Assembly (NCBI RefSeq): GCF_000316645.1
Contig: NC_019684.1
Span: 4,810,001-4,874,000 of the forward strand
Length of the DNA: 64,000 nt
DNA from: Nostoc sp. PCC 7524
GTDB taxonomy: Bacteria > Cyanobacteriota > Cyanobacteriia > Cyanobacteriales > Nostocaceae
Direction of reading: 5' to 3'
Of the stretch, positions 25,669 to 34,595 are shown in pieces. The position numbers and the translations under genes are program-made. Under the pieces are notes generated by a model, which ran no database searches, was not told the origin of the DNA, and was given only the letters and a program-made list of their open reading frames with translations. How positions within the stretch are numbered: position 1 is the first letter of the stretch; every line of letters starts with the position of its first letter.

Positions 25669-26751
25669 CTAACTTTCTCTCACTGTTCGCCATTTCCTCA
25701 ACCAGCTGATTAAGTCTCTTTGACTGACACGGCGTTTTATGGCTTGTAACTTTAATGCTGCATCTAATTCGGTAGCACTTTTACCTGTTTTTTGTGTCCA
25801 AAGGTTGAGCAAAACTTGATGTTCTAGGGGTACAGCTTCTAAACCTAAAGCTTTTTGGAGTTGGATTTGTTCTTCCTTGCCCACCATCTCTAACACAAAG
25901 TCGCTGGATTCGGCTTTTTGTAAGACTCCTGCTAACGCTTGGATGTAGGCTTCGCTGTTGTCGATTACTGGTGTTTCTAAAGCGATGGGTTTACCAAAAC
26001 GGCGATTCTGTGACCAGATTAGCACTAAGAGTAAAACGCCAGCCTGTATCAACGCAACTAACAAGGGTGTATTAGCCAAATAACTAATTAAATTTCCTTG
26101 CCCTTCGCTTTCTCTGACATCAGCATCTTTGTAGCCGTGGATATATTCATCTACAAATAGTTGCTTGTCTTTTTGTTTGACTAAACTGGCTAAATATTCA
26201 AAATTATTTAATTCGTCTTGGTAGGCGTTGGCGGCTAAATAGGGGGTGGTAGAAAAAACTACTGTTCCTTGTGGGCGCTTCTCTTGCCAAACTATAGCAC
26301 CGAAGCGATCGCCTAATGAAATTTCTCCCTGTTTTGCTTTTTGATAACGTCTACGAGTAGCAATCTTTACATCACCCACAGGCGATTTCTGCACGGTGTG
26401 AAAGTTGCCTGGACTTACTGGTGTTCTTACACCCAAAATTACTAAATTATTCCCTTTTCTTAACCATTCTTGTTCATCAGGTGATAAATTTGCCTCTCTT
26501 TGGTAGTTATATATTCTCAACAGGGTGGCTGGTTTGGCTTTAGCAGTCAAATTACTCATCGGCTTTTGCCAACGCTGAATATTAGTGCCTTGCTGCTGCA
26601 TATAAGCATACCAAGCACCGTAACCATCGGCAGCACGGCTATAAGTAGAACCAGTATAAATTTGTGTAGTAGGGGCAGCGATAAAGCTGAATATAGCTAA
26701 AACTACTATAGCGATCGCACCTAGCCAAACAGTGCGTTTTGAGCGTTTCAT
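25669..26751 (-). CDS. DUF4350 domain membrane protein
   Basis: 360 residues. The ATG at 26751 overlaps the DUF4129 stop as ATGA, which supports this start and translational coupling. An N-terminal helix (VWLGAIAIVVLAIFSFIAAP), a DUF4350 domain (about residues 40-190, with GYGAWYAYMQQQG and LVILGVR), a second helix near 235-250 (LLVALIQAGVLLLVLIWSQ) and a helical C-terminal end are visible. The function is not established; the family accompanies MoxR ATPases in predicted membrane complexes. Confidence 0.85.
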   Translation of the reverse strand: MKRSKRTVWLGAIAIVVLAIFSFIAAPTTQIYTGSTYSRAADGYGAWYAYMQQQGTNIQRWQKPMSNLTAKAKPATLLRIYNYQREANLSPDEQEWLRKGNNLVILGVRTPVSPGNFHTVQKSPVGDVKIATRRRYQKAKQGEISLGDRFGAIVWQEKRPQGTVVFSTTPYLAANAYQDELNNFEYLASLVKQKDKQLFVDEYIHGYKDADVRESEGQGNLISYLANTPLLVALIQAGVLLLVLIWSQNRRFGKPIALETPVIDNSEAYIQALAGVLQKAESSDFVLEMVGKEEQIQLQKALGLEAVPLEHQVLLNLWTQKTGKSATELDAALKLQAIKRRVSQRDLISWLRKWRTVRES

Positions 26752-27353
26752 TGTTGGGTAATCTCCCGGTAGGCTTGCTGACACTGTTCATAATTTTCTG
26801 GCAACATCTCTGTATTGCCAAAACATAATTGTTCGTGGGTGGTAATTACAGTTTCGTAAGGTTGGATGGCAGTTTGGGATAATCGCAGCAATTGCAGATA
26901 TTCAGCATCGGTACGACTGGGTTGATGCAGGAGAATTTTTTGCTCGTGTAAGTGTTGTAAAATCGCCAAATAAATACAACGGCAAGCCTCACGATAGTTA
27001 CCTTGACGGTAAAGTGCTTGCGATCGCTCTAACCAAGTTGTTACAGATAAATCTTGGGTAGGTGTGTTTGTCCTAGCACGATTCCCTTTACCACCAGCCA
27101 AGCGTGAATATATATATGGACTGAATGTTTGCCAGAATTGCCAAATTAACCAAGTCACGCATAAAACCACTACCAGCCAGAATAAAAACTTGAATAAATT
27201 AGCTAACCACGGACTGAGTTGCCAATCAGGATTCCATTCTGGTAGCACTCTTTGAAAGCGGTAAGATTGGTATTCAAACCATTCTCCTACTTGCTGCTGG
27301 AACTGAGACAGTTGCCAACTCCAGCTAGTTTTTTCAAAAGCTTCTGTAGACAT
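26748..27353 (-). CDS. DUF4129 domain membrane protein
   Basis: 201 residues. A transmembrane helix at about 52-68 (FLFWLVVVLCVTWLIWQFW) precedes the DUF4129 domain (residues 110-201, with ALYRQGNYREACRCIYLAIL and RTDAEYL), a protease- or transglutaminase-associated region of unknown role. It is the first gene of the DUF4129-DUF4350-MoxR operon and overlaps the next gene by 4 bp. Confidence 0.85.
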   Translation of the reverse strand: MSTEAFEKTSWSWQLSQFQQQVGEWFEYQSYRFQRVLPEWNPDWQLSPWLANLFKFLFWLVVVLCVTWLIWQFWQTFSPYIYSRLAGGKGNRARTNTPTQDLSVTTWLERSQALYRQGNYREACRCIYLAILQHLHEQKILLHQPSRTDAEYLQLLRLSQTAIQPYETVITTHEQLCFGNTEMLPENYEQCQQAYREITQQ

Positions 27354-27514
27354 AAATAGAGATTAGAGAGGAGATAATATCAAGGTAGTTATGATTGCAG
27401 TTAAAAGAGTCTATTAAAGCACGAAGGAAATAAAGTTACCATCTAAGATAGCTAAAAACTTCACAAAATAGGTTTGTGTTTTTGCCTAACCTCTAACCTC
27501 TGTAAAACTATGTC

Positions 27515-27635
27515 AGTCGGTGGGAAAAAACACAACTATGTTAAGAAAAATAAACTAGGCTCAAACCCTCTTCCCTCCTGCCTCCTGCCTCCTGCCTCCT
27601 GCCTTGCCATAGCGATAATTTTTAACACTGAGCTA
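27515..27635 (-). repeat. Dispersed repeat, copy B (inverted partner at 3227-3354)
   Basis: 121-bp inverted copy of the repeat at 3227, with an inner CTGCCTC heptamer array. It is 7 bp shorter through loss of one unit. It fills much of the gap between the DUF4129 start and the gltS gene. A 65-codon reading frame over it is an artefact of the repeat. Confidence 0.85.
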
Positions 27636-27722
27636 CTTAGTAGTATTCAAAATGGCATAATCAAGAGTTAGCGTATGTCTGCAATTTGCTCCTACTGCTA
27701 ACGACAACCTGCAAAAAACACT

Positions 27723-29159
27723 ATGTTCAAACTCATAGACGTATTTTGGGCTTATATTCTTCTGGCTATATTAATCCTGGTGGGGCGGTGGATTAGACAA
27801 CGCTTGTGGTTCTTGCGATCGCTCTACATCCCCAGTTCCGTTGTTGCTGGTATAATTGCTTTATTGCTGGGAGGTGGTGCGCTTGGTGCTGTTGTCAAAG
27901 CTATCAATCCAGCATCTCCCCTAGTTAAAGGCATATTCCCAGAAAATATCCAGGCTGTATGGTCACAGTCTCCTAGCATTTTTATTAACATCGTCTTTGC
28001 TACTATATTTCTCGGACAGTATGTGCCAGGGTTACAGGAATTTTGGCGGAAAGCTGCGCCACAAGTAGCTTTTGGTCAAACGATCGCCTGGGGTCAATAT
28101 GTAGTAGGATTGCTACTAGGAATCACCGTATTAACGCCGATTTTTGGTTTACCGCCGATTGCCGCCTGTTTAATTGAAATCGCCTTTGAAGGGGGACACG
28201 GCACAGCCGCCGGCATGGCACCAACTTTTACAGAATTAGGATTTGTCGCTGGTGCTGATTTATCTCTAGCTTTGGCAACGGTGGGGCTGGTTTCGGGAGT
28301 GATTGCAGGGACAATTTTGATTCAGTGGGGAAGAAGCACAGGACGCATTCAAATTAGCCGTGAACCCTTAGCTGAGTCAGGAAATACAGATAGTCATGCC
28401 CCAGAAGAACACCCTAGTATTAAAGTCGCCAGAGAAAATTTATTTCGGGAATTACTGATTGATCCATTATCTCTCCATTTTGGTTTTGTGGGACTAGCGA
28501 TCGCCTTCGGTTGGCTAATTTTAGAAGCCTTGCGCTGGATTGAATCCATAACATGGGGTAGAGGTGGATTGCAATTGATGACTTACGTGCCGTTATTCCC
28601 CATTGCTTTGATTGGTGGCATAATTGTACAGTATATACTGATACGCACAGGACGCACCTACTTAATTAGTCGTCCCCTGATGGAGCGCATTGGCGGGTTA
28701 GCATTAGATGTCACAATTGTCACAGCATTAGCAACCATTTCTCTTTCGGTACTGGGTGATAATCTCGCGCCTTTCCTCGTTTTGTCAATTGCTGGCATAG
28801 CCTGGAATGTCTGCGCTTTTATATTTTTAAGTCCCCGTCTTTTACCTTTTTATTGGTTTGAACGTGGCATTGGTGATATGGGACAATCAATGGGTGTCAC
28901 TTCCACAGGATTGTTACTATTGCGAATGGTAGACCCAGATAACCGTTCTGGTGCTTTTGAGAGTTTTGCTTACAAACAATTGCTATTTGAACCCATCGTT
29001 GGTGGAGGCTTATTTACTGCTGCCGCACCGCCTTTGATTGCCAAGTTTGGACCTATCCCAGTTTTGCTATTAACAGCATTTATCCTGACATTTTGGCTAA
29101 TATTTGGTTTCTATAACTGTAAGCAACTACGCCAGCATGACTTAGCCGGAAAAGTCTAA
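27723..29159 (+). CDS. gltS: GltS-type sodium/glutamate symporter
   Basis: 478 residues, an integral membrane protein with about 11-12 helices. The family motif GGHGTAAGMAPTF, the N-terminal SLYIPSSVVAGIIALLLGGG and a second similar half (GDMGQSMGVTSTGLLLLRMVDP) show the inverted-repeat architecture of the GltS family. Known members import glutamate with sodium. The substrate here is assigned by family only. It is monocistronic as far as seen. Confidence 0.85.
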   Translation: MFKLIDVFWAYILLAILILVGRWIRQRLWFLRSLYIPSSVVAGIIALLLGGGALGAVVKAINPASPLVKGIFPENIQAVWSQSPSIFINIVFATIFLGQYVPGLQEFWRKAAPQVAFGQTIAWGQYVVGLLLGITVLTPIFGLPPIAACLIEIAFEGGHGTAAGMAPTFTELGFVAGADLSLALATVGLVSGVIAGTILIQWGRSTGRIQISREPLAESGNTDSHAPEEHPSIKVARENLFRELLIDPLSLHFGFVGLAIAFGWLILEALRWIESITWGRGGLQLMTYVPLFPIALIGGIIVQYILIRTGRTYLISRPLMERIGGLALDVTIVTALATISLSVLGDNLAPFLVLSIAGIAWNVCAFIFLSPRLLPFYWFERGIGDMGQSMGVTSTGLLLLRMVDPDNRSGAFESFAYKQLLFEPIVGGGLFTAAAPPLIAKFGPIPVLLLTAFILTFWLIFGFYNCKQLRQHDLAGKV

Positions 29160-29171
29160 TACAGATTGCTA

Positions 29172-29203
29172 GTCGGGAAACCCGCCCAACGCACTGGCTC
29201 CCC
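29172..29203 (-). repeat. Inverted copy of a small dispersed element
   Basis: GTCGGGAAACCCG followed by CCAACGCACTGGCTCCC is the reverse complement of the start of the element at 29611 (GGAGCCACTG ... GGGTTTCCCGGC), with a few changes. Confidence 0.65.
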
Positions 29204-29507
29204 TGTAAGGCTACGGTGTACACACAAGTTGAAAGTTTTTATAGGTAAGAAAAAATCACCGATACAGATGAGTTTAGCTTGGGATAAGCAGAGGGTAATT
29301 GAAAGTACCCAAGTTTATGAGGTAGTAGTCTAACTCCCAAATTTAACTATGATTAGTGATTATTATAGTAATTGATGAAACTCTTCTACCAAAGCATTTT
29401 CAGGATGTTCCTATGCAATGCGATGCCTACGGTGATGCTCCGCCTACGCAAATCATCATCAATCAGCAAGATTATGATAGTAATAACATCTGTGCATCCA
29501 ATCTCAG

Positions 29508-29731
29508 AGATTGTTTGAGAAGTGGTTGCCTGTGTTTTTAAACACTTGTTGATCCCCCCTAAGCCCCCTTAAAAAGAGGGGAACTAGAATCAAAGTCCCC
29601 CTTTTTAAGGGGAGCCACTGTGTTGAACGGGTTTCCCGGCTTGTTCCCGTAGCGTCTCGTAGAGAAGCAAGTGGCGTGGATTTAGGGGGTGAAAGTATTT
29701 GATACATCACCAGGGACTTTGCAAACAACCT
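29508..29731. mobile_element. MITE-like element with terminal inverted repeats, copy 1
   Basis: Ends AGATTGTTTGAGAAGT and ACTTTGCAAACAACCT are imperfect inverted repeats. The interior aligns with the shorter copy at 42960-43080 (shared TTGATCCCCC, GATTTAGGGGG, AGTATTTGATACA). It carries a nested insert at 29611-29676 that the other copy lacks. No transposase is encoded. Confidence 0.7.
29611..29676 (+). mobile_element. Small nested element inside the MITE
   Basis: 66 bp from GGAGCCACTG through GGGTTTCCCGGC to CAAGTGGCG. A shorter relative lies at 41453-41496 inside a heptamer array. The copy here has an extra inner block containing AGCGTCTCGTAGAGAAG, a motif also present at 49610-49626. Confidence 0.6.
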
Positions 29732-29765
29732 CTAAGACGAGATTAACTTTAGCCCCAATTAAGTC

Positions 29766-30476
29766 ATGCCAGTTGCCCAAGAATTAGAACCAGCAGCAGA
29801 TATAATATTTCCACCAGGAAATATTGAAAGTCACGAACCACCATTGGAAAGCGATTTACATCTACGCCAGATTATTCTGTTATTACAATGTTTAGAATTG
29901 TGGTGGCAAAACCGCAATGACTTTTATGCTGCGGGAAATCTGACCATTTACTACAGCCAACGTCAACTTAAATCAGAAGAATTTCGCGGCCCTGATTTTT
30001 TTGTGGTGCGAGGATGCGAAAGAAAACCCCGCAAAAGTTGGGTAATCTGGCAAGAAGACGGTAAGTATCCCAATATCATTGTTGAGTTGCTTTCATCTTC
30101 TACAAAATCCACAGATAAAGGTTTAAAAAAACAAATCTACCAAGATATTTTTCGCACACCGGAGTATTTTTGGTTTGACCCTAATAATTTAGAATTTGTC
30201 GGGTTTCATTTAGTAGATGGAAATTACCAATCCATAGAACCAAATTCCCAAGGTTGGTTATGGAGTCAGCAGTTAGATTTATATTTGGGTGTACAGAACA
30301 ATCAATTACGCTATTTTACGGCACAAGGGGAGTTAGTGGCGACACCGGAAGAATTAGCAGCACAAGAAAAACAGCGTGCTGAACAAGAAAAACAGCGTGC
30401 TGAACAGGAAAAGCAACGTGCAGAACGCCTAGCCGCTAAGTTACGAGAATTAAATATTGACCCAGATATTCTATAA
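29766..30476 (+). CDS. Uma2 family putative restriction-endonuclease-like protein
   Basis: 236 residues. The PD-(D/E)XK-like core of Uma2/DUF820 is seen in GPDFFVVRG, then NIIVELLSSSTKSTDKGLKK and EYFWFDP. The C-terminal tail is a short coiled coil made of three EQEKQRA repeats followed by the LRELNIDPDIL ending typical of cyanobacterial members. Function is not established; these genes exist in many copies per cyanobacterial genome. Two further members lie at 58756 and 59402. Confidence 0.88.
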   Translation: MPVAQELEPAADIIFPPGNIESHEPPLESDLHLRQIILLLQCLELWWQNRNDFYAAGNLTIYYSQRQLKSEEFRGPDFFVVRGCERKPRKSWVIWQEDGKYPNIIVELLSSSTKSTDKGLKKQIYQDIFRTPEYFWFDPNNLEFVGFHLVDGNYQSIEPNSQGWLWSQQLDLYLGVQNNQLRYFTAQGELVATPEELAAQEKQRAEQEKQRAEQEKQRAERLAAKLRELNIDPDIL

Positions 30477-30559
30477 AATTATTGCATAAATTCATTCCTT
30501 TCCTCTGTGATTAAATAAAGAAGTTTTAAACTACAGAGACACAGAGGACACAGAGGAAT

Positions 30560-31357
30560 ATGCCCAAGGTACAGCTAAACGAAGTTGATTTTTTCTACGA
30601 TATCAAAGGTAAAGGAGAACCTTTGCTTTTAATCTCCGGTTTTACGTGCGATCATTCCTATTGGTCGGTAATCTTGCCATTGTTGACTTCCCAATATCAA
30701 GTCATTCTTTTAGATAACCGAGGTGTAGGAAGGAGTTCCGCACCAAATATTCCCTACACTATTCAAGAACTAGCCCATGATGCAGCTGCATTACTTGAAT
30801 ATCTAGGGATTGATAAAGTACACGTTGCTGGTCATTCTATGGGTGGACAAATTGCCCAAGAATTAGTATTAGCATATCCACACAAAGTTAAAAGTCTGAT
30901 ACTACTATCTTCTCTCGCTAAGGGAGATGAGCGATTTAATAGCATAGTTGAAACTTGGGGTGAACTTCCTAAACATATAGATAAGCGGCTTTATCAAAAG
31001 ATTTTATTGTCCTGGAGTTTTAGCGATACTTTTTATGCAAATTCAGAAATAATAGAACAGCTGATTGAATGGGCTGTACATTATCCTTTTGCACCCCAAA
31101 CTCATAGTATTTATCTTCAAAGTCAAGCTATCATTAGTTGCGATACTACTAACCGTCTGCACAATATTCTTTGTCCTACATTAGTATTAGTGAGTAAACA
31201 AGATATTCTCACACCCATTAAATTTTCTGAGGAATTAGCCCAAGGGATTCCCCACGCTAAGTTAGCGATTCTTGATTGTGGTGGTCATGGTTTTATGATT
31301 GAATCACCGCAGATTGTGGGTACAGCTATGCTGGATTTTTTAGCCCAACTTAATTAA
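30560..31357 (+). CDS. Alpha/beta hydrolase
   Basis: 265 residues. Nucleophile elbow GHSMGGQ (Ser about residue 96), acid in KQDILTP (Asp about 214) and the catalytic His in CGGHGFMIE (about 244) form a full triad. The oxyanion-side HG-type motif is replaced by ISGFTCDHSYW. The closest families are esterases and pimeloyl-ester-like hydrolases; the substrate is unknown. A GAGGAAT ribosome site precedes the ATG. The next gene starts 4 bp after its stop. Confidence 0.9.
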   Translation: MPKVQLNEVDFFYDIKGKGEPLLLISGFTCDHSYWSVILPLLTSQYQVILLDNRGVGRSSAPNIPYTIQELAHDAAALLEYLGIDKVHVAGHSMGGQIAQELVLAYPHKVKSLILLSSLAKGDERFNSIVETWGELPKHIDKRLYQKILLSWSFSDTFYANSEIIEQLIEWAVHYPFAPQTHSIYLQSQAIISCDTTNRLHNILCPTLVLVSKQDILTPIKFSEELAQGIPHAKLAILDCGGHGFMIESPQIVGTAMLDFLAQLN

Positions 31358-31360
31358 CAA

Positions 31361-31909
31361 ATGAAACCATTATCACAGCAAGCCTGGAAAATTCACCAGC
31401 GTTTTTTAGAATTACGTTCCCATTGGCTGACTTTGATTGGGGAACATTTGGAAGACCATCAAGGGCAAATGTTAGAATACTGGCGCGTTGAAAAAGCAGA
31501 TTCTGTTGTGATGATACCACTTCAATCTCATCACTTAATTTTGCCACCTCCAAGTTACAGATCCGGACTAGGAGAAATGACTTTAGATTTTCCAGGTGGA
31601 CGCGTCCCCCCAGAACAAAAGCCGGATGCAGTAGTACCAGCAATTCTGCAAAGAGAACTAGGCATAGAAGCTACAACCATCAGTCAAGTTATACCCTTAA
31701 ATACTGAAGGTTGGGCGGTGAATAGTTCGTTTTCTAACCAACGACTTTACGGTTTTGTGGTTCATCTCCAACCCACACCACCAGTTGCTACTGAGTATGT
31801 AGGGGCAATTTACCCAGCAACCGCCACAGGTGTGGGTGATTTACTTCAGCGTCTTACCTGTCTGCAATGTCGTGCTGTTCTCATGGAATGGTGGAGAAAT
31901 CAAAATTAG
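31361..31909 (+). CDS. Nudix-like protein with degenerate Nudix box
   Basis: 182 residues. The fold is suggested by GEMTLDFPGGRVPPEQ and RELGIEATT. In the place of the canonical G-x5-E-x7-REUxEExGU box, the key RE pair reads AI and the first of EE reads R, so the metal-binding glutamates are mostly missing. It may have lost hydrolase activity or bind nucleotides only. It starts 4 bp after the alpha/beta hydrolase stop and is probably co-transcribed with it and with tmk downstream. Confidence 0.75.
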   Translation: MKPLSQQAWKIHQRFLELRSHWLTLIGEHLEDHQGQMLEYWRVEKADSVVMIPLQSHHLILPPPSYRSGLGEMTLDFPGGRVPPEQKPDAVVPAILQRELGIEATTISQVIPLNTEGWAVNSSFSNQRLYGFVVHLQPTPPVATEYVGAIYPATATGVGDLLQRLTCLQCRAVLMEWWRNQN

Positions 31910-31993
31910 TTCATAGTCATCCCTTAGAATTACCTTTGGGAGATTTGCAGCGATCGCGTAGACTGATAAAACGATGGCAAACATGAAAATAGC

Positions 31994-32620
31994 ATGGGTG
32001 GCAGATTTATTGTATTTGAAGGGGTAGAAGGTTGCGGCAAAACTAGCCAAATGCAGCTTTGTGCTAAGTGGTTAGAAAGTTTGGGAATACCTGTAATTAT
32101 CACCCGTGAACCTGGGGGAACGGAGTTAGGTTGGCATTTGCGCCGTCTGTTGTTAGAGAAGACGGAGGATCAACCAATTGCTGAGGTGACAGAATTATTA
32201 TTATATGCGGCCGATCGCTCGCAACACGTTGCCCAAGAACTGAAACCCAATTTAGCAGCAGGCAAATATATTTTATGCGATCGCTACATTGACTCTACCA
32301 TTGCCTACCAAGGTTATGGTCGGGGTTTGGATATGACTTTAATTCATCAATTAAATCAGATTGCCACTGGTGGGTTAACCAGTGACCTGACTATCTGGTT
32401 AGATGTAGATGTAGAAGTAGGATTTGCCCGTAAAGGCAAAGATGGATTAGGATTAGACCGCATTGAACAAGAAACAATTGCTTTTCATCGTCGTGTGCAG
32501 CAAGGTTATGCAGATTTAGCTGCATCTTCTTCACGAATTATTAGGGTTGATGGCAATTTGAGTAAGGAAACTGTACACCAAATCATCCAGGGAATTGTGC
32601 GTGAACACCTGAATGTGTAA
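31994..32620 (+). CDS. tmk: Thymidylate kinase
   Basis: 208 residues, normal length. It phosphorylates dTMP to dTDP for DNA synthesis. P-loop FEGVEGCGKTSQ, the DR(Y) motif in ILCDRYIDSTIAYQGYGRG and the LID segment with RKGKDGLGLDRIE are all present. holB follows 21 bp later, a common pairing in bacteria. Confidence 0.95.
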   Translation: MGGRFIVFEGVEGCGKTSQMQLCAKWLESLGIPVIITREPGGTELGWHLRRLLLEKTEDQPIAEVTELLLYAADRSQHVAQELKPNLAAGKYILCDRYIDSTIAYQGYGRGLDMTLIHQLNQIATGGLTSDLTIWLDVDVEVGFARKGKDGLGLDRIEQETIAFHRRVQQGYADLAASSSRIIRVDGNLSKETVHQIIQGIVREHLNV

Positions 32621-32641
32621 CACAATTGTCATAATAAATAA

Positions 32642-33610
32642 ATGACTCATAACCCGTTCACACCACTGGTAGGACAACAGCAAGCCATTGAATTATTGAC
32701 TCAGGCTGTCAAACAAAACCGAGTCGCGCCAGCTTATATGTTTGTCGGTGCTGATGGGATAGGACGAAGTTTAGCAGCGCGGTGCTTTGTCGAGTTGTTA
32801 TTTGCTAGCTTTGTGGAAGCGCAATTGATTCCATCGTTACAACAACGCTTGCGTCAAGGCAATCACCCTGATGTCTTATGGGTACAGCCGACTTACCAGT
32901 ACCAAGGACAAAGACTCACAGCCGCCGAAGCCGCAGAAAAGAAACTGAAACGCAAAGCGCCGCCAATTATTCGCCTAGAACAAATTCGGGAAATTACCGA
33001 GTTCCTCAGTCGTCCCCCCCTAGAAGCACCGAAAAATGTAGTAGTGCTGGAAGAAGCCCAAACAATGGCAGAACCAGCAGCCAATGCTTTACTCAAAACC
33101 TTAGAAGAACCAGGAAAAGCCACAATCATTTTAATTGCACCTTCTCCTGAGTCGGTGTTGTCTACTTTAGTGTCGCGTTGTCAAAAGATTGCTTTTTCTC
33201 GTTTAGATGCAGTGTCTTTGACTCAGGTACTCACCCAAACAGGCAATCAAGAAATCCTACAATATCCGGCAATTTTGAGCATAGCAGCTGGTAGTCCGGG
33301 AAGTGCGATCGCTGCTTACGAACAATTACAAGCCATCCCTACCCAATTACTACAAGACTTGATCAAAGCACCTAAATCTAACCGCAATGCTTTAGAATTA
33401 GCCAAGCAAATCAATCAGGATTTAGATACAGAAGCTCAACTGTGGCTAGTAGATTATCTCCAACAATCTTACTGGCAGCAATGGCAGCAACCAGCAATTA
33501 TCAATCAGTTGGAGCAAACCCGTAAATATCTACTGACTTACGTCCAACCCCGTCTAGTTTGGGAATGTACATTATTATTTCTCTATCAAACTCTCAATGG
33601 GCAGAATTGA
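32642..33610 (+). CDS. holB: DNA polymerase III delta-prime subunit
   Basis: 322 residues. A clamp-loader subunit. The N-terminal FTPLVGQQQAIELLTQA and VAPAYMFVGADGIGRS show the AAA+ fold with an altered Walker A (Lys replaced by Arg), as expected for the delta-prime subunit that does not hydrolyse ATP. NALLKTLEEPG and the SRC motif (LVSRCQKI) that reaches into the neighbouring ATPase are present. It forms a pair with tmk. Confidence 0.92.
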   Translation: MTHNPFTPLVGQQQAIELLTQAVKQNRVAPAYMFVGADGIGRSLAARCFVELLFASFVEAQLIPSLQQRLRQGNHPDVLWVQPTYQYQGQRLTAAEAAEKKLKRKAPPIIRLEQIREITEFLSRPPLEAPKNVVVLEEAQTMAEPAANALLKTLEEPGKATIILIAPSPESVLSTLVSRCQKIAFSRLDAVSLTQVLTQTGNQEILQYPAILSIAAGSPGSAIAAYEQLQAIPTQLLQDLIKAPKSNRNALELAKQINQDLDTEAQLWLVDYLQQSYWQQWQQPAIINQLEQTRKYLLTYVQPRLVWECTLLFLYQTLNGQN

Positions 33611-33652
33611 GATTGGGGATTGGGGAAGCAGGGGAGCAGGGGAGCAGGGGAG
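33604..33652. repeat. Heptamer and octamer array after holB
   Basis: GATTGGGGATTGGGG followed by several GCAGGGGA units, immediately after the holB stop. It is another short tandem repeat of the GGGGATT class. Confidence 0.75.
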
Positions 33653-33761
33653 ATGAGGGAGATTAGATTTTCAATGCCCCAATCAGCACTTTTTACTCTT
33701 GCTGAAAATCAGAGCTAATCCTGAAACAATAGGAGTATGTGCAACATAAACATCATAAATT

Positions 33762-34502
33762 ATGCCTGAACTTCCAAACACTTTAGAAGATGCGATCGCC
33801 CAGGCGCGTGAAGCTACCAAAGCCGCTTTAGCAGATGGTTATACCCGCTTACAAGTTGAGCTACTGTTTCCTGAACTCAAGTTTATGCCTGTGGCAGAAC
33901 AATTTCTGCCTTTGTTTTCTGAATATGAATCTCGCTTAAAAATCTTTTTTGCTGATGCTGGTGCATCTGCTTTAGCCCGTCGTGATTGGGCAGATGTCCC
34001 CTTTCAAATTTTAGATATTGGGACAGGAAGAATTGCGTCCATCCAATCCAAAGTGCAGCCAGAAGATGAAATTTTCTTATTCGTCGCCCCTACTTCTGTA
34101 GAAGTGCCGCAAGTAGAAAAAATTTGTGAAATCATAGGCGATCGCCCCCTTGTCATGTTAAACCCGCGTCTAGAAGATCCGGGAACTGTGGGCATCGGTT
34201 ACGCCGCCAGACAAACCCGCCAGCGTTTTATCAGCAAGATTGAATCCTGCTATTACCTGCGTCCGGTTGATGATGAAACAGCTGTCTTCCGTTGCTACCC
34301 TGGATTATGGGAATTGTGGGTAGAAAATAGCGGCACTTGGCAAAAATTTGCTGAACTACCCAAAAAGCCATCAGGCGATGAAATAGATATCATTCTCACC
34401 CAAGGACAACAACAAACATCCACAGATAGCACTGTAGCACCTGCCAGAAAACCCAATGTCTTCAAGAGTTTGCAACGCTTTATTAAAGCGTTAAGTAGTT
34501 AA
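33762..34502 (+). CDS. DUF1995 family protein
   Basis: 246 residues. The start LPNTLEDAIAQAREATKAAL and the LFPELKFMPVAEQFLPLF segment match DUF1995, a family shared by cyanobacteria and plastids, whose plant member LPA3 helps assemble photosystem II. The role of the cyanobacterial protein is not settled. No membrane helix is visible. It is flanked by unrelated genes. Confidence 0.85.
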   Translation: MPELPNTLEDAIAQAREATKAALADGYTRLQVELLFPELKFMPVAEQFLPLFSEYESRLKIFFADAGASALARRDWADVPFQILDIGTGRIASIQSKVQPEDEIFLFVAPTSVEVPQVEKICEIIGDRPLVMLNPRLEDPGTVGIGYAARQTRQRFISKIESCYYLRPVDDETAVFRCYPGLWELWVENSGTWQKFAELPKKPSGDEIDIILTQGQQQTSTDSTVAPARKPNVFKSLQRFIKALSS

Positions 34503-34595
34503 GTATAAGCAGAGGTAGCAGAAAGAAATATTCTTCGCTGCTACCTCATTTAGTAGCATATGATAAAGAGCTAATTCCCTATGCCCAATCCCCAA

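Noticed and set aside
29356..29541. 61-codon frame
   Set aside because: Its 3' end lies in a MITE and its middle contains a common intergenic repeat (GATGCCTACGGTGATGC); it has no ribosome site.
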